NCBI RefSeq assembly: GCF_020281205.1
Contig: NZ_JACXZC010000003.1
Location: 62,001 to 126,000, forward strand
Reading direction: 5' to 3'
Length of the DNA: 64,000 bases
DNA from: Empedobacter stercoris
GTDB taxonomy: Bacteria > Bacteroidota > Bacteroidia > Flavobacteriales > Weeksellaceae
Part shown: positions 16,477 through 25,546 of the stretch, piece by piece
Position numbering within the stretch: the first letter of the stretch is position 1
How the letters are laid out: every line of letters begins with the position of its first letter
Translations under genes and position numbers: made by a program
The notes under the pieces: model-generated
The model's database searches: none
Told to the model about the DNA's origin: nothing
Seen by the model: only the letters and a program-made list of their open reading frames with translations

Positions 16477-17688
16477 GTGAAAAAAATAGCCATTGTAGGA
16501 GGTGGTGCAGCAGGATATTTTGTTGCAGCAAACCTTGGAAAAACTGTAGGACAACAAACTGTATTGTTTGAACAAGCAAATTTACCACTACAAAAAGTAC
16601 GTATTTCGGGTGGAGGAAGGTGTAATGTAACTCATGCATGCTTTGATCCATTGGATTTAGTAGAGTTTTACCCACGTGGGAAAAAGGAATTACTAAGTGT
16701 TTTTTATACATTTCAGCCAGGCGATACAATGGCGTGGTTTGATGAACGCGGAGTTGAATTGAAAATTGAAGATGATAATCGTATTTTTCCAGTAAGCGAT
16801 TCATCTCTTTCTATTATCGAAGCGTTAACTAAAGCGGTTGATCAAAATAAAGTTCAATTAAATTTTTCGGATGGCGTACAAGAAATCAACAAAGTTAATG
16901 AAGGTTATGAATTGATTACAAAATCAGGAAAGTATTTTTTTGAAACAGTAATTATTACAACAGGAAGTACACCAAAATTCTGGAAAAGTTTGAAAAACTT
17001 AGGTTTGAAGATTATTCAACCTGTTCCTTCTCTATTTACATTTAATTGCAAAGATCCAAGAATCGAAAGCTTGATGGGGATTTCATTCGAAAATGCAGAA
17101 GTTAAAATCAATCAACAAAAGTTAGAGGCAGAAGGACCTTTGTTAATAACACATTGGGGATTTAGTGGTCCTGCTATTTTGCGTTTATCAGCTTGGGGAG
17201 CTTTAAAATTGAACGAAAGTAATTATAAATTCGAAGCTGAAATTAATTTTGTCAATCAATCTAAAGAAGAAATAGTTTCTTTTTTGAATAATAAGAAACA
17301 AGTTGATGCAAAGAAGAATGTACACAAAAACAATCCGTTCGATTTCCCGAAACGCTTTTGGTTGAGTATTCTGAATTATTGCAACATAGCCGAAAATAAA
17401 GTATATGCCGACTTGTCGAAGAAACATATCGAAGCTTTAGCATCAGAATTAACACAAGGAAAATACCAAATAAATGGTAAAAGCACATTCAAAGACGAGT
17501 TTGTGACTGCTGGAGGAGTTGATTTGAAAGAAATTGATTTTCATTCGATGGAAGCTAAAAAATTACCTCATTTGTTCATGGCAGGAGAAGTTTTGAATAT
17601 TGACGCAATTACTGGAGGTTTTAATTTTCAGGCTTGTTGGTCTGAAGGGTATGTTATATCCGAAAAAATCAAAGAAATTTATCAATAG
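16477..17688 (+). CDS. HI0933-like NAD(P)/FAD-dependent oxidoreductase
   Basis: 403 residues from GTG. The FAD-binding Rossmann motif IAIVGGGAAGYF is right at the N-terminus (4-15), so no later start is possible; RISGGGRCNVTHA follows near 42-54, and the C-terminal AGEVLNIDAITGGFNFQACW closes the FAD site. This is the YhiN/HI0933 flavoprotein family, whose physiological substrate is unsettled. Translation is probably leaderless because the promoter ends 4 nt upstream. Monocistronic. Confidence 0.88.
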   Translation: MKKIAIVGGGAAGYFVAANLGKTVGQQTVLFEQANLPLQKVRISGGGRCNVTHACFDPLDLVEFYPRGKKELLSVFYTFQPGDTMAWFDERGVELKIEDDNRIFPVSDSSLSIIEALTKAVDQNKVQLNFSDGVQEINKVNEGYELITKSGKYFFETVIITTGSTPKFWKSLKNLGLKIIQPVPSLFTFNCKDPRIESLMGISFENAEVKINQQKLEAEGPLLITHWGFSGPAILRLSAWGALKLNESNYKFEAEINFVNQSKEEIVSFLNNKKQVDAKKNVHKNNPFDFPKRFWLSILNYCNIAENKVYADLSKKHIEALASELTQGKYQINGKSTFKDEFVTAGGVDLKEIDFHSMEAKKLPHLFMAGEVLNIDAITGGFNFQACWSEGYVISEKIKEIYQ

Positions 17689-17826
17689 TGTATATTTTAC
17701 ACAATTAATATTATGGCTGAAAGCCTTAAGTATAAAGTATTTTTTAAAATTTATTATGTTAACATAACATTATTATAAAATTATGTTATTTTTGTTAAAA
17801 GGAATTATTAAAAACGAACAAAAAAT

Positions 17827-19059
17827 ATGAAGAAAATTTTCTTAACATTAGCATTAATCGGTCTATCTTCATCTGCTTTTGCAGGAGGTTACCGTGTTGC
17901 TTTACAGGGAGTTCGCCAAGCTGCTTTAGGTGGAACTTCTGCAACGCAAACTCGTGATGCGAGTGTGGCGTTTTATAACCCTGCAGGATTAGCTTTTGTA
18001 GAGAGCAAATTGAGTATTGCTGTTGGAGGTTTTGGTGTGAAAACTGACGTAAAATGGCAAGATCCAACAACTTTCCAAAAAGCTGAAACGGATAGTAAAT
18101 TAGGAACTCCAATGTATTTGGCAGTGAGTTACAAACCTGTTGATGATTTAGCGGTAGGGATTAGTGTGACTACTCCATTTGGTAGCTCGGTAACTTGGCC
18201 AGAAGATTGGCAAAATAAGGCTAATATAACGCATATCGACTTAAAAGCATTTAATATTCAGCCAACAGTTGCTTATCGTTTTTCAGATTGGTTTAGTTTA
18301 GGTTTAGGTTTTATCTATTCACATGGATCGGCTAAATTAGAAAAAGTGCAAACGGTTGCTGGAAATGACATTAAGCTTAGATTAGAAGACAAAGATGCAC
18401 ATGGTTTAGGATTTAATGTAGGGGCAATGTTCAAACCAACAGAGAAATTTGGAGTTGGATTAGCTTACCGTTCTAATGTAGATGTTTCTGCAAACAAAGG
18501 AGATGTAACATGGATGGATGTTCCGGCTGGAATTGCATCTAATGTGCCTTTTAACACAGATAAATGGAATACAACTTTACCATTGCCATCTGAATTTACT
18601 TTCGGAATGTCTTATAAAGTATTACCACAGTTAGAACTTTTTGGAGATATAGTGTGGCAAAACTGGACACGTTACAAAAGTTTAGATATTAATTTATACA
18701 ACGACGCGTCAAATACATTCTATACTTCAACGTCAACAAAAAATTGGAAAGACAATACTTTATTCCGTTTTGGAGCAGAATATACATTTAACGAGATGAT
18801 TACAGGGCGTGTTGGTTATTACCATGATAAATCTCCGGTTCCTGGAGCTTATTGGTCTTCTGAAACACCAAGTTCAAACTTAAATTCAGTTTCTGCTGGA
18901 GTAGGATTTAAATTTAACAATGGATTTTACTTAGATTTATTTGGATCTTATGTTCAAGGTGATGAAAGATACATTAATAACATCGAACAAAATTTCTCTG
19001 GAGATGTTAAGATGCGTGCAATTAACTTTGGTTTAGGACTAACGTATAACCTTAAATAA
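17827..19059 (+). CDS. OmpP1/FadL-type outer-membrane transport protein
   Basis: 410 residues with signal peptide (MKKIFLTLALIGLSSSAFA), then the FadL hatch signature GYRVALQGVRQAALGGTSAT with NPAGLAFVES, and a beta-barrel ending in an aromatic-rich strand (NFGLGLTYNLK). Members pass long-chain fatty acids or other hydrophobic compounds across the outer membrane. It is followed 9 bp later by a GDSL lipoprotein, suggesting one operon for hydrolysis and uptake of lipids or esters. Confidence 0.88.
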   Translation: MKKIFLTLALIGLSSSAFAGGYRVALQGVRQAALGGTSATQTRDASVAFYNPAGLAFVESKLSIAVGGFGVKTDVKWQDPTTFQKAETDSKLGTPMYLAVSYKPVDDLAVGISVTTPFGSSVTWPEDWQNKANITHIDLKAFNIQPTVAYRFSDWFSLGLGFIYSHGSAKLEKVQTVAGNDIKLRLEDKDAHGLGFNVGAMFKPTEKFGVGLAYRSNVDVSANKGDVTWMDVPAGIASNVPFNTDKWNTTLPLPSEFTFGMSYKVLPQLELFGDIVWQNWTRYKSLDINLYNDASNTFYTSTSTKNWKDNTLFRFGAEYTFNEMITGRVGYYHDKSPVPGAYWSSETPSSNLNSVSAGVGFKFNNGFYLDLFGSYVQGDERYINNIEQNFSGDVKMRAINFGLGLTYNLK

Positions 19060-19068
19060 CACTACAAA

Positions 19069-20637
19069 ATGAAACATTTAAATAAAATAGTTTTAGTTGC
19101 TTTAGCTGCTACAATGTTTAGTTGTGATCAAGACTTTGAGCATCCAATCGAGGATATTCAAGTTACAGCAGGTGAAGCTAACTTTTCAAAATATATTGCT
19201 TTAGGAAACTCGTTGACTTCTGGTTATAGAGATAATGCATTATACAGATCAGGACAAGAAAATTCTTATCCAAATATGTTAGCTGGATTAATGAAAGCTG
19301 CAGGAGGAGGGGAGTTCAAAATTCCTTATATGCCAAATGACACAGGAGGTTTTACAAATTTACCAGGTTTTTCGGGTAAGTTGACTTTGCAAATTGTAAA
19401 TGGAGCTTTAACACCAGTTCCTACTGCACCAGGAGCAGCGTTAGATATTTTAGCTGATAAAGGGACTTACCAAAACATGGGAGTTCCAGGAGCAAAATCT
19501 TATCATTTGGTTGCACCAGGTTATGGAAACCCAGCAGGATTACAAACTGATCCTGTAACAGCAAATCCGTATTTTGTGCGTTTTGCAAGTGGCGCTACAA
19601 CTTCCGTTGTTGCTGATGCTGTTGCGCAAAAGCCTACATTTTTCTCATATTGGATTGGAAATAATGATGTATTAGGTTATGCAACATCTGGAGGAGTTGG
19701 AGTAGATCATAATGAAACAAATAATGTTGATCCAAGAACGTATGGAGGTTCTGATATCTCTAATGTAAATGTTGTAAAATCTACAATTAATGATGGATTG
19801 AAAGCTTTAACTGCTGCAGGAGCAAAAGGAGTAATTGCAAATATTCCTTCTGTAACATCTATTCCATATTTTACAACGGTTCCATACGCACCATTATCGC
19901 CTGCAAACCCAAGTTTTGCATCAATGATTGATGAGTTAAATGCGACTTATGCAGGATTAAATCAAGTATTTGATGCAGTTGGAGCTTCTGATAGAAAAAT
20001 TTCATTTTCTAAAACTGCTGCAAGTCCTGTAGTAATTAAAGATAAAGATTTAGCAGATTTATCAGCAACTATTACAGCAGCTTTAACACCAAAAATTGGA
20101 GCTGCTAAGGCTACATTATTTGGAATGATTTATGGTCAAGCTCGTCAAGCAACAGCGAAAGATTTATTGGTTTTAACTTCTTCTTCTGTAATTGGAAAAG
20201 TAGATACTAATAGAGTTGGAGAATTAATGAAATTAGGATTAACTCAAGAAGAAGCTGGTAAATTATCGGTAGTTGGTGTTAGTTATCCAATGGCAGATAA
20301 TTATGTATTAACAGCAAAAGAAACAGCAAAAGCAGAAGCGGCTGTGGTTAAATACAATGCAGCAATTGCTGAATTAGCAACAGCTTATAACTTAGCTTTA
20401 GTGGATGCATATTCTGAAATGAAGAAATTAAGTTCTCAATCGGGAATTAAATACTATGGACAAACATATACAACAACATTCGTTTCAGGTGGAGCGTTCT
20501 CATTAGACGGAGTTCACTTAACAGGAACTGGATATGCCATTGTAGCAAATATGTTTGCGGATGCAATTAACAAAAAATATCATTCTACTTTAAGACACGT
20601 ATATCCAGGAAATTATCCAGGTATAGCAATTCCTTAA
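19069..20637 (+). CDS. SGNH/GDSL-hydrolase family lipoprotein
   Basis: 522 residues. Lipoprotein signal with lipobox Cys19 (ATMFSCD). SGNH blocks: block I ALGNSLTSGY with the nucleophile Ser48 (GNSL in place of GDSL), block III WIGNNDVLG, and block V DGVHLTGTGY with the catalytic Asp/His. Alanine-rich helical insertions between them make it larger than single-domain GDSL esterases. Probably an outer-membrane-anchored esterase or lipase working with the FadL-type porin just upstream. Confidence 0.87.
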   Translation: MKHLNKIVLVALAATMFSCDQDFEHPIEDIQVTAGEANFSKYIALGNSLTSGYRDNALYRSGQENSYPNMLAGLMKAAGGGEFKIPYMPNDTGGFTNLPGFSGKLTLQIVNGALTPVPTAPGAALDILADKGTYQNMGVPGAKSYHLVAPGYGNPAGLQTDPVTANPYFVRFASGATTSVVADAVAQKPTFFSYWIGNNDVLGYATSGGVGVDHNETNNVDPRTYGGSDISNVNVVKSTINDGLKALTAAGAKGVIANIPSVTSIPYFTTVPYAPLSPANPSFASMIDELNATYAGLNQVFDAVGASDRKISFSKTAASPVVIKDKDLADLSATITAALTPKIGAAKATLFGMIYGQARQATAKDLLVLTSSSVIGKVDTNRVGELMKLGLTQEEAGKLSVVGVSYPMADNYVLTAKETAKAEAAVVKYNAAIAELATAYNLALVDAYSEMKKLSSQSGIKYYGQTYTTTFVSGGAFSLDGVHLTGTGYAIVANMFADAINKKYHSTLRHVYPGNYPGIAIP

Positions 20638-20650
20638 TAGAGTATAATAT

Positions 20651-20680
20651 AAAAAATCCGCTCATTGAGCGGATTTTTTT
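20651..20680. terminator. Bidirectional terminator between GDSL gene and fbp
   Basis: AAATCCGCTC / GAGCGGATTT with ATT loop, A-run left and T-run right. Confidence 0.88.
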
Positions 20681-20702
20681 ATTGATAATTTTTTGAAAAA
20701 CT

Positions 20703-21719
20703 TTAGTTAGATTCTGCTTCACGCAAAAACTCTTCTGCTTTATCAACCATATTTTTAGATCCACAAAAGAAAGGAATACGTTGATGCAATTCAGTTGGGA
20801 CGATGTCCATAATACGATTAAACCCATCAGACGCTTTACCACCAGCTTGTTCTGCAATAAAAGCCATCGGATTACATTCATATAATAAACGCAATTTACC
20901 ATTTGGGTTATTTGTTCCAGAAGGATAGATGTAAACTCCACCTTTCAACATGTTACGGTGAAAATCTGAACATAATGAACCAATGTAACGAGAAGTGTAT
21001 GGACGATCTTCTTCATCAGCCTGACAATATTTGATGTAGTTCTTAACACCTTGAGGGAATTTCACATAATTACCTTCATTTACCGAATAAATATTACCAT
21101 CTTCTGGAATACACATATTAGGATGTGATAAATAGAACGTTCCAATTCCTGGATTCAATGTAAATCCATTCACCCCATTTCCAGTTGTGTAAACCAACAT
21201 AGTCGATGTTCCGTAAATCACATATCCAGCTGCAACTTGTTTATTTCCTGGTTGTAAAAAATCTGCTTTTGTTACAGGAGTTCCTGGTTCTGTAACACGA
21301 TGATAGATAGAGAAAATTGTACCAACAGAAACGTTTACATCAATATTAGAAGAACCATCTAAGGGATCAATTAAAACAACATATTTGCTATTTTTTGAAT
21401 TTTTAGAAGGTTGAATAGCGATGAAATCTTCATTTTCTTCTGAGGCGATTCCACAAACAACTTCACGTTGTGATAAAGTGTCAATGAAAGTTTCATTCGC
21501 AAAAACATCTAATTTTTGCTGTTTTTCACCTTGTACATTTTCGTTTCCGAATTCTCCTAAAATGTTAACTAATCCTGCTTTGTTTACTTTGTAATTAACA
21601 ACTTTTGTTGCTAATTTAATCGAACTCAATAATCTAGATAGTTCTCCAGATGAGTAAATAAAATCTGCTTGATTTTCTATGATAAACTCTCCAAGAGTTT
21701 GATGAGAATTTGTGTTCAT
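20703..21719 (-). CDS. fbp: Fructose-1,6-bisphosphatase class I
   Basis: 338 residues. Metal and phosphate site [19 protein letters not shown] is intact, with [19 protein letters not shown] and [10 protein letters not shown] later. Hydrolyses fructose-1,6-bisphosphate in gluconeogenesis. Divergent from the aspartokinase gene, with about 190 bp of shared upstream DNA; GATATTTG on the minus strand near 21740 is a one-mismatch -7 box. Confidence 0.95.
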   Translation of the reverse strand: MNTNSHQTLGEFIIENQADFIYSSGELSRLLSSIKLATKVVNYKVNKAGLVNILGEFGNENVQGEKQQKLDVFANETFIDTLSQREVVCGIASEENEDFIAIQPSKNSKNSKYVVLIDPLDGSSNIDVNVSVGTIFSIYHRVTEPGTPVTKADFLQPGNKQVAAGYVIYGTSTMLVYTTGNGVNGFTLNPGIGTFYLSHPNMCIPEDGNIYSVNEGNYVKFPQGVKNYIKYCQADEEDRPYTSRYIGSLCSDFHRNMLKGGVYIYPSGTNNPNGKLRLLYECNPMAFIAEQAGGKASDGFNRIMDIVPTELHQRIPFFCGSKNMVDKAEEFLREAESN

Positions 21720-21867
21720 AATTATGTTTTGCTGGTCAAATATCGGAATAAAAACTCAATTCTACTCATTTCAAACGGTTGAAATTAATCTAAATACATG
21801 AAAATCATACTGGAAATTTATTTTTAACTTTAATTAAATTCGGTCAATATATAAGAGGTAGTTTGGT

Positions 21868-21875
21868 TATATTTG
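21868..21875 (+). promoter_or_regulatory. Promoter -7 element of aspartokinase-olsF
   Basis: TATATTTG, perfect TAnnTTTG, 34 nt before the aspartokinase ATG. Confidence 0.65.
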
Positions 21876-21909
21876 CAAGTTAAATATTTACAAAAAAATT
21901 TTTATAGAA

Positions 21910-23151
21910 ATGAAAGTTTTCAAATTCGGTGGTGCTTCCGTAAAAGATGCAGCCGGCGTTAGAAATGTTGCAGATTTATTGCAATCAGTTGGTTACGAAA
22001 ATACATGTATAATTGTTTCTGCAATGGGCAAGACGACAAATGCATTAGAGGAAGTAGTCAAACGCTATTTTGAAAAGGATGATTTCGAAAAAACAATTAA
22101 TGATGTAAAAAAACAACATATTGATTTAGCAATAGAATTGTTTGATAATGCGGATGAGGTTTCGAATGAAATATCTCAATTTTTTGATGATATCGTTTCG
22201 TTTTTAAGACGAAACAAATCTCCAAATTACAGCTATGTTTATGATCAAATTGTATGCTGTGGAGAGTTAATTTCGACAAAAATTATCAGTATGTATCTTA
22301 ATTCAATTAAAATTAAGAACGATTGGTTAGATGTTCGAGATTATATCAAAACAGATCACACTTACCGCGAAGGAAAAGTAAACTGGGTGTTGACAGAGGA
22401 TAGTATTTCTAAATTACCACAATCAGGTTTATTCATTACACAAGGTTTCTTAGGTTCAGATCCTAACTATTTTACAACGACATTGGGAAGAGAAGGTTCA
22501 GATTATTCTGCTGCAATTTTTGCATATTGTTTAAATGCTGAAAGCATGACGATTTGGAAAGATGTTCCAGGTGTTTTGAATGCTGATCCACGTTATTTTG
22601 AGCATGCAGAATTATTGCATCATATTTCTTACGAAGAAGCAATTGAGTTGGCTTATTATGGCGCTTCGGTTATTCATCCTAAAACATTGCAACCGCTTCA
22701 ACAAAAAGAAATTCCATTCTTTGTTAAATCATTTATCAATCCAACAGAAGCAGGAACAGAAGTAGCAAAAGGTCAACCATTAGATCCAAAAGTACCATGT
22801 TTTATCCTAAAAAGAGAACAAAATTTGGTGCGTTTATCAAGTAAAGATTTCTCGTTTATTACAGAAGATAAATTGAGTGGGATTTTCAATAAACTATATG
22901 ATTATCAAATCAAAGTAAATTTGATGCAAAATTCAGCAATTTCATTATCTTTATGTTTAGAGGATAAATACAACAACTTAGATCAGTTTGTTGCAGATAT
23001 GAACGAAGCGTTTAAAGTACAAGTAGAAAAAGATGTTTTATTGTACACAATTCGTCATTTCGATGCAGATTCTGATAAAGTTGTATCAAAAGAAAAAGAG
23101 TTATTACGTCAAACAGTGCGTGAAACATTACAAATAGTTGTCAAGGCTTAA
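21910..23151 (+). CDS. Aspartate kinase
   Basis: 413 residues. KFGGASVKDAAGVRNVADLL at the N-terminus (aspartokinase signature with the catalytic Lys), TLGREGSDYSAA near 197, and IWKDVPGVLNADPR. The C-terminal region (about 290-410) is in the position of the ACT domains but is weakly conserved. Makes aspartyl phosphate for lysine, threonine and methionine synthesis. Monofunctional (no homoserine dehydrogenase). Its stop codon directly abuts the next ATG, so the two are cotranslated. Confidence 0.92.
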   Translation: MKVFKFGGASVKDAAGVRNVADLLQSVGYENTCIIVSAMGKTTNALEEVVKRYFEKDDFEKTINDVKKQHIDLAIELFDNADEVSNEISQFFDDIVSFLRRNKSPNYSYVYDQIVCCGELISTKIISMYLNSIKIKNDWLDVRDYIKTDHTYREGKVNWVLTEDSISKLPQSGLFITQGFLGSDPNYFTTTLGREGSDYSAAIFAYCLNAESMTIWKDVPGVLNADPRYFEHAELLHHISYEEAIELAYYGASVIHPKTLQPLQQKEIPFFVKSFINPTEAGTEVAKGQPLDPKVPCFILKREQNLVRLSSKDFSFITEDKLSGIFNKLYDYQIKVNLMQNSAISLSLCLEDKYNNLDQFVADMNEAFKVQVEKDVLLYTIRHFDADSDKVVSKEKELLRQTVRETLQIVVKA

Positions 23152-25017
23152 ATGAGTTTAATTTCAACAGAAGATATTATTTCAGCATCAGGTCTTTCTA
23201 AAATAGGAATTTTAGGTAAACCTGTTGCTTGGGCATTGAAAAAAGTTTTTAATATTGATGGAATCAATGATTTATACAATAGAGGAAAACACTTGCAATG
23301 CGAACCTTTTTTGGATTATTTAATAGATGATCTTGGAGTGGATTACGAAATTCATGAAGAAGATTTAAAACGAATTCCAAAAGAAGGCCCTTTTATTATT
23401 ATTTCTAATCATCCTCTTGGTGCATTGGACGGAATTATTTTGATGCATTTTATGTCAAAAGTTCGTCCTGATTTCAAGATTATGGGGAATTTTTTACTGC
23501 AAAAAATTAAACCATTAGAACCGATGATTATACCAGTCAATCCTTTCGAAACACGTAAAGAAGCATACAGTAGCCTTACGGGGATGCGCGATGCATTAAA
23601 GTTATTACGCAACGGAGGTTGTTTAGGAATTTTCCCTGCTGGAGAAGTTTCTTATCGTGATGATGAAAGTAGAGTGATTGATAGAGAATGGCAAGAATCA
23701 GCAATGAAGTTGATTAAAAAGTCAAAAGTTCCTGTTGTTCCAATGTTTTTTAGAGCAAGAAATAGCAATGTCTTCTACCGCGTAGCAAAGTTACATCCAG
23801 ATTTTCAAACAGCTATGCTGCCATCAGAAATGATGAAAAAAAGAACACGACCAATTCAAATTCGAATAGGAAAACCTATTTTACAAAAGCAACAAGACGA
23901 ACACAACACAATAGAAGATTATTCGGCTTTTTTAAGAAAGAAAACCTATATGCTTTCATCGTATTATAAACAAAAAAGAAGTTTATCAGAAGTACTGAAA
24001 AATCCAAGTAATATTGATTTGAAAATTCCGAATTTACCAAGCTTATCATCTTCAAACAGAAAGGTTAAGGATGTTGTTGCTGAAACGGATTTAAAGTTAC
24101 TTTTACAAGATATTGAAGCATTGCGAAAAGATGAAGAAGCATTATTGTTTACAAATAATAATTACGAATGTTTTTTTTCTACAGCGAAGCAAATTCCTAA
24201 TATTTTAAGAGAAATTGGACGTTTACGTGAAATTACATTTCGTGCAATAGGAGAAGGAACAAATGATGAAATAGATTTAGACCGTTTTGATAATCATTAC
24301 CATCATTTATTTCTATGGGATAAAGAATCTAATAAAATTGTTGGTGCCTATCGTATGGCAATTGGTTCGGAAGTGTACGAAAAATATGGAATTAATGGTT
24401 TTTATATTCACGAGTTATTTAATTTTGAACCAGAAATTCATCCGTTCTTTAAGAAATGTATTGAAATGGGACGTGCCTTTGTTTCTGCTGAATATCAGCA
24501 AAAACCAATGCCACTGTTCTTATTATGGAGAGGAATAGTACATGTTACATTAAGAAATCCAAATCAAAAATTTATTATTGGAGGCGTAAGTATTAGTAAT
24601 CAATTTTCTGATTTTTCGAAATCATTGATGATTGAATTTATGAAATCTCATTACTATGATTCTACTGTAGCACAATATGTAAAAGCTAAAAATGAATACA
24701 AGGTTAAATTAAAAGAAGAAGATAAAGAATTTATTTTTGATGAATCTGAAGCAGATTTGAATAAGTTTGATAAATTAATTGATGAACTTGAGCCAAATAT
24801 GTTACGATTACCAGTCTTGATTAAGAAATACATCAAACAAAATGCGAAAGTAATTGCATTTAACGTTGATCCTAAGTTTAATGATGCAATAGATGGATTG
24901 ATGTATATTCGAGTTTCTGATATTCCTGAATCTACTGTTCGCCCAGTATTAGAAGATATTCAAGCAGAGTTAGATCGCAAAATAGAATCCGAAAAATTTG
25001 ATGGATCAATTATTTAA
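23152..25017 (+). CDS. OlsF-like fused acyltransferase (PlsC-type plus OlsB/GNAT-type)
   Basis: 621 residues in two parts. Residues about 60-290: PlsC-type O-acyltransferase with IISNHPLGALDG (His87, Asp93, one residue wider than the classic HX4D), GIFPAGEVSYRDD and PVVPMFFRARN. Residues about 330-560: OlsB-type N-acyltransferase/hemolysin domain with REITFRAIGEGTNDEIDLDR, IVGAYRMAIG and ELFNFEPEIHPFFKKCIEMGRAFVS region (key residues E, R). This matches OlsF, which makes ornithine lipids in Flavobacterium johnsoniae and Serratia; glycine-lipid synthesis is an alternative. Zero-spaced after aspartokinase. Confidence 0.82.
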   Translation: MSLISTEDIISASGLSKIGILGKPVAWALKKVFNIDGINDLYNRGKHLQCEPFLDYLIDDLGVDYEIHEEDLKRIPKEGPFIIISNHPLGALDGIILMHFMSKVRPDFKIMGNFLLQKIKPLEPMIIPVNPFETRKEAYSSLTGMRDALKLLRNGGCLGIFPAGEVSYRDDESRVIDREWQESAMKLIKKSKVPVVPMFFRARNSNVFYRVAKLHPDFQTAMLPSEMMKKRTRPIQIRIGKPILQKQQDEHNTIEDYSAFLRKKTYMLSSYYKQKRSLSEVLKNPSNIDLKIPNLPSLSSSNRKVKDVVAETDLKLLLQDIEALRKDEEALLFTNNNYECFFSTAKQIPNILREIGRLREITFRAIGEGTNDEIDLDRFDNHYHHLFLWDKESNKIVGAYRMAIGSEVYEKYGINGFYIHELFNFEPEIHPFFKKCIEMGRAFVSAEYQQKPMPLFLLWRGIVHVTLRNPNQKFIIGGVSISNQFSDFSKSLMIEFMKSHYYDSTVAQYVKAKNEYKVKLKEEDKEFIFDESEADLNKFDKLIDELEPNMLRLPVLIKKYIKQNAKVIAFNVDPKFNDAIDGLMYIRVSDIPESTVRPVLEDIQAELDRKIESEKFDGSII

Positions 25018-25046
25018 TTGTTATTCTTGAAAATTTAAAACATTAA

Positions 25047-25080
25047 AAAATGCGCTTAACCTAGTTAAGCGCATTTTATA
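25047..25080. terminator. Terminator after the OlsF-like gene
   Basis: AAAATGCGCTTAAC / GTTAAGCGCATTTT perfect 14-bp stem with CTA loop; can serve both this gene and the convergent lipoprotein gene. Confidence 0.88.
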
Positions 25081-25098
25081 TTTTAGCTTCGCTATAAA

Positions 25099-25311
25099 TT
25101 ATTGAGCTACTGCTGCTGAATCAACTACTGCTGCTGCAGAATCAACTACTGCTGCTGAGTCAACTACTGCTGCTGTAGAATCGTTAGCTGCTGTAGCTAA
25201 AGAATCAACTGCTGGTGCTTCTTCTACTGGTGCTTCTTCAGTTTTCTCTCCACAAGATACTGCTCCTAATGATAAAGCTGCTACTGCAACTACTGCGAAA
25301 AATTTTTTCAT
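25099..25311 (-). CDS. Small Ala/Val/Asp-rich lipoprotein with internal tandem repeats
   Basis: 70 residues from ATG 25311 (MKKFFAVVAVAALSLGAVSC, lipobox AVSC with Cys20); the frame to 25359 adds an unlikely polar start. After the Cys comes GEKTEEAPVEEAPAVDSL and then repeated VDSAA units to the end. Low complexity, no known domain. The repeat is visible at DNA level. Possibly an abundant envelope lipoprotein or spacer; function unknown. Confidence 0.72.
   Translation of the reverse strand: MKKFFAVVAVAALSLGAVSCGEKTEEAPVEEAPAVDSLATAANDSTAAVVDSAAVVDSAAAVVDSAAVAQ
25100..25187. repeat. About 21-bp tandem repeats inside the small lipoprotein gene
   Basis: Four imperfect copies built on the words GAATCAACTACTGCTGCTG (plus strand), in frame with the coding sequence and encoding the VDSAA units. 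Such arrays change length by slippage without breaking the frame. Confidence 0.75.
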
Positions 25312-25496
25312 TTTTTTAAATTTTAATCGATTAAACAAATTTGTTATTTGATAAGTCAAAGTTAGAATGATTTTGACCTTATGTAATAAAAATCTGTTGT
25401 AATTATTTTGTAAATCGATTTTTATTTTACAAAATACTTTATTTCAGTTGTTTATATGTTTGAATATTCCGAAATTATAAAATTGTAAATTAAAAA

Positions 25497-25522
25497 AACC
25501 TCAATTTATAGAAGTTGAGGTT
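25497..25522 (-). terminator. Terminator of argH
   Basis: AACCTCAA / TTGAGGTT with a 10-nt loop; the plus-strand A-run at 25492-25498 gives the T-run on the minus strand. Confidence 0.75.
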
Positions 25523-25546
25523 GATATTTTTATTAATTACAAGAAG

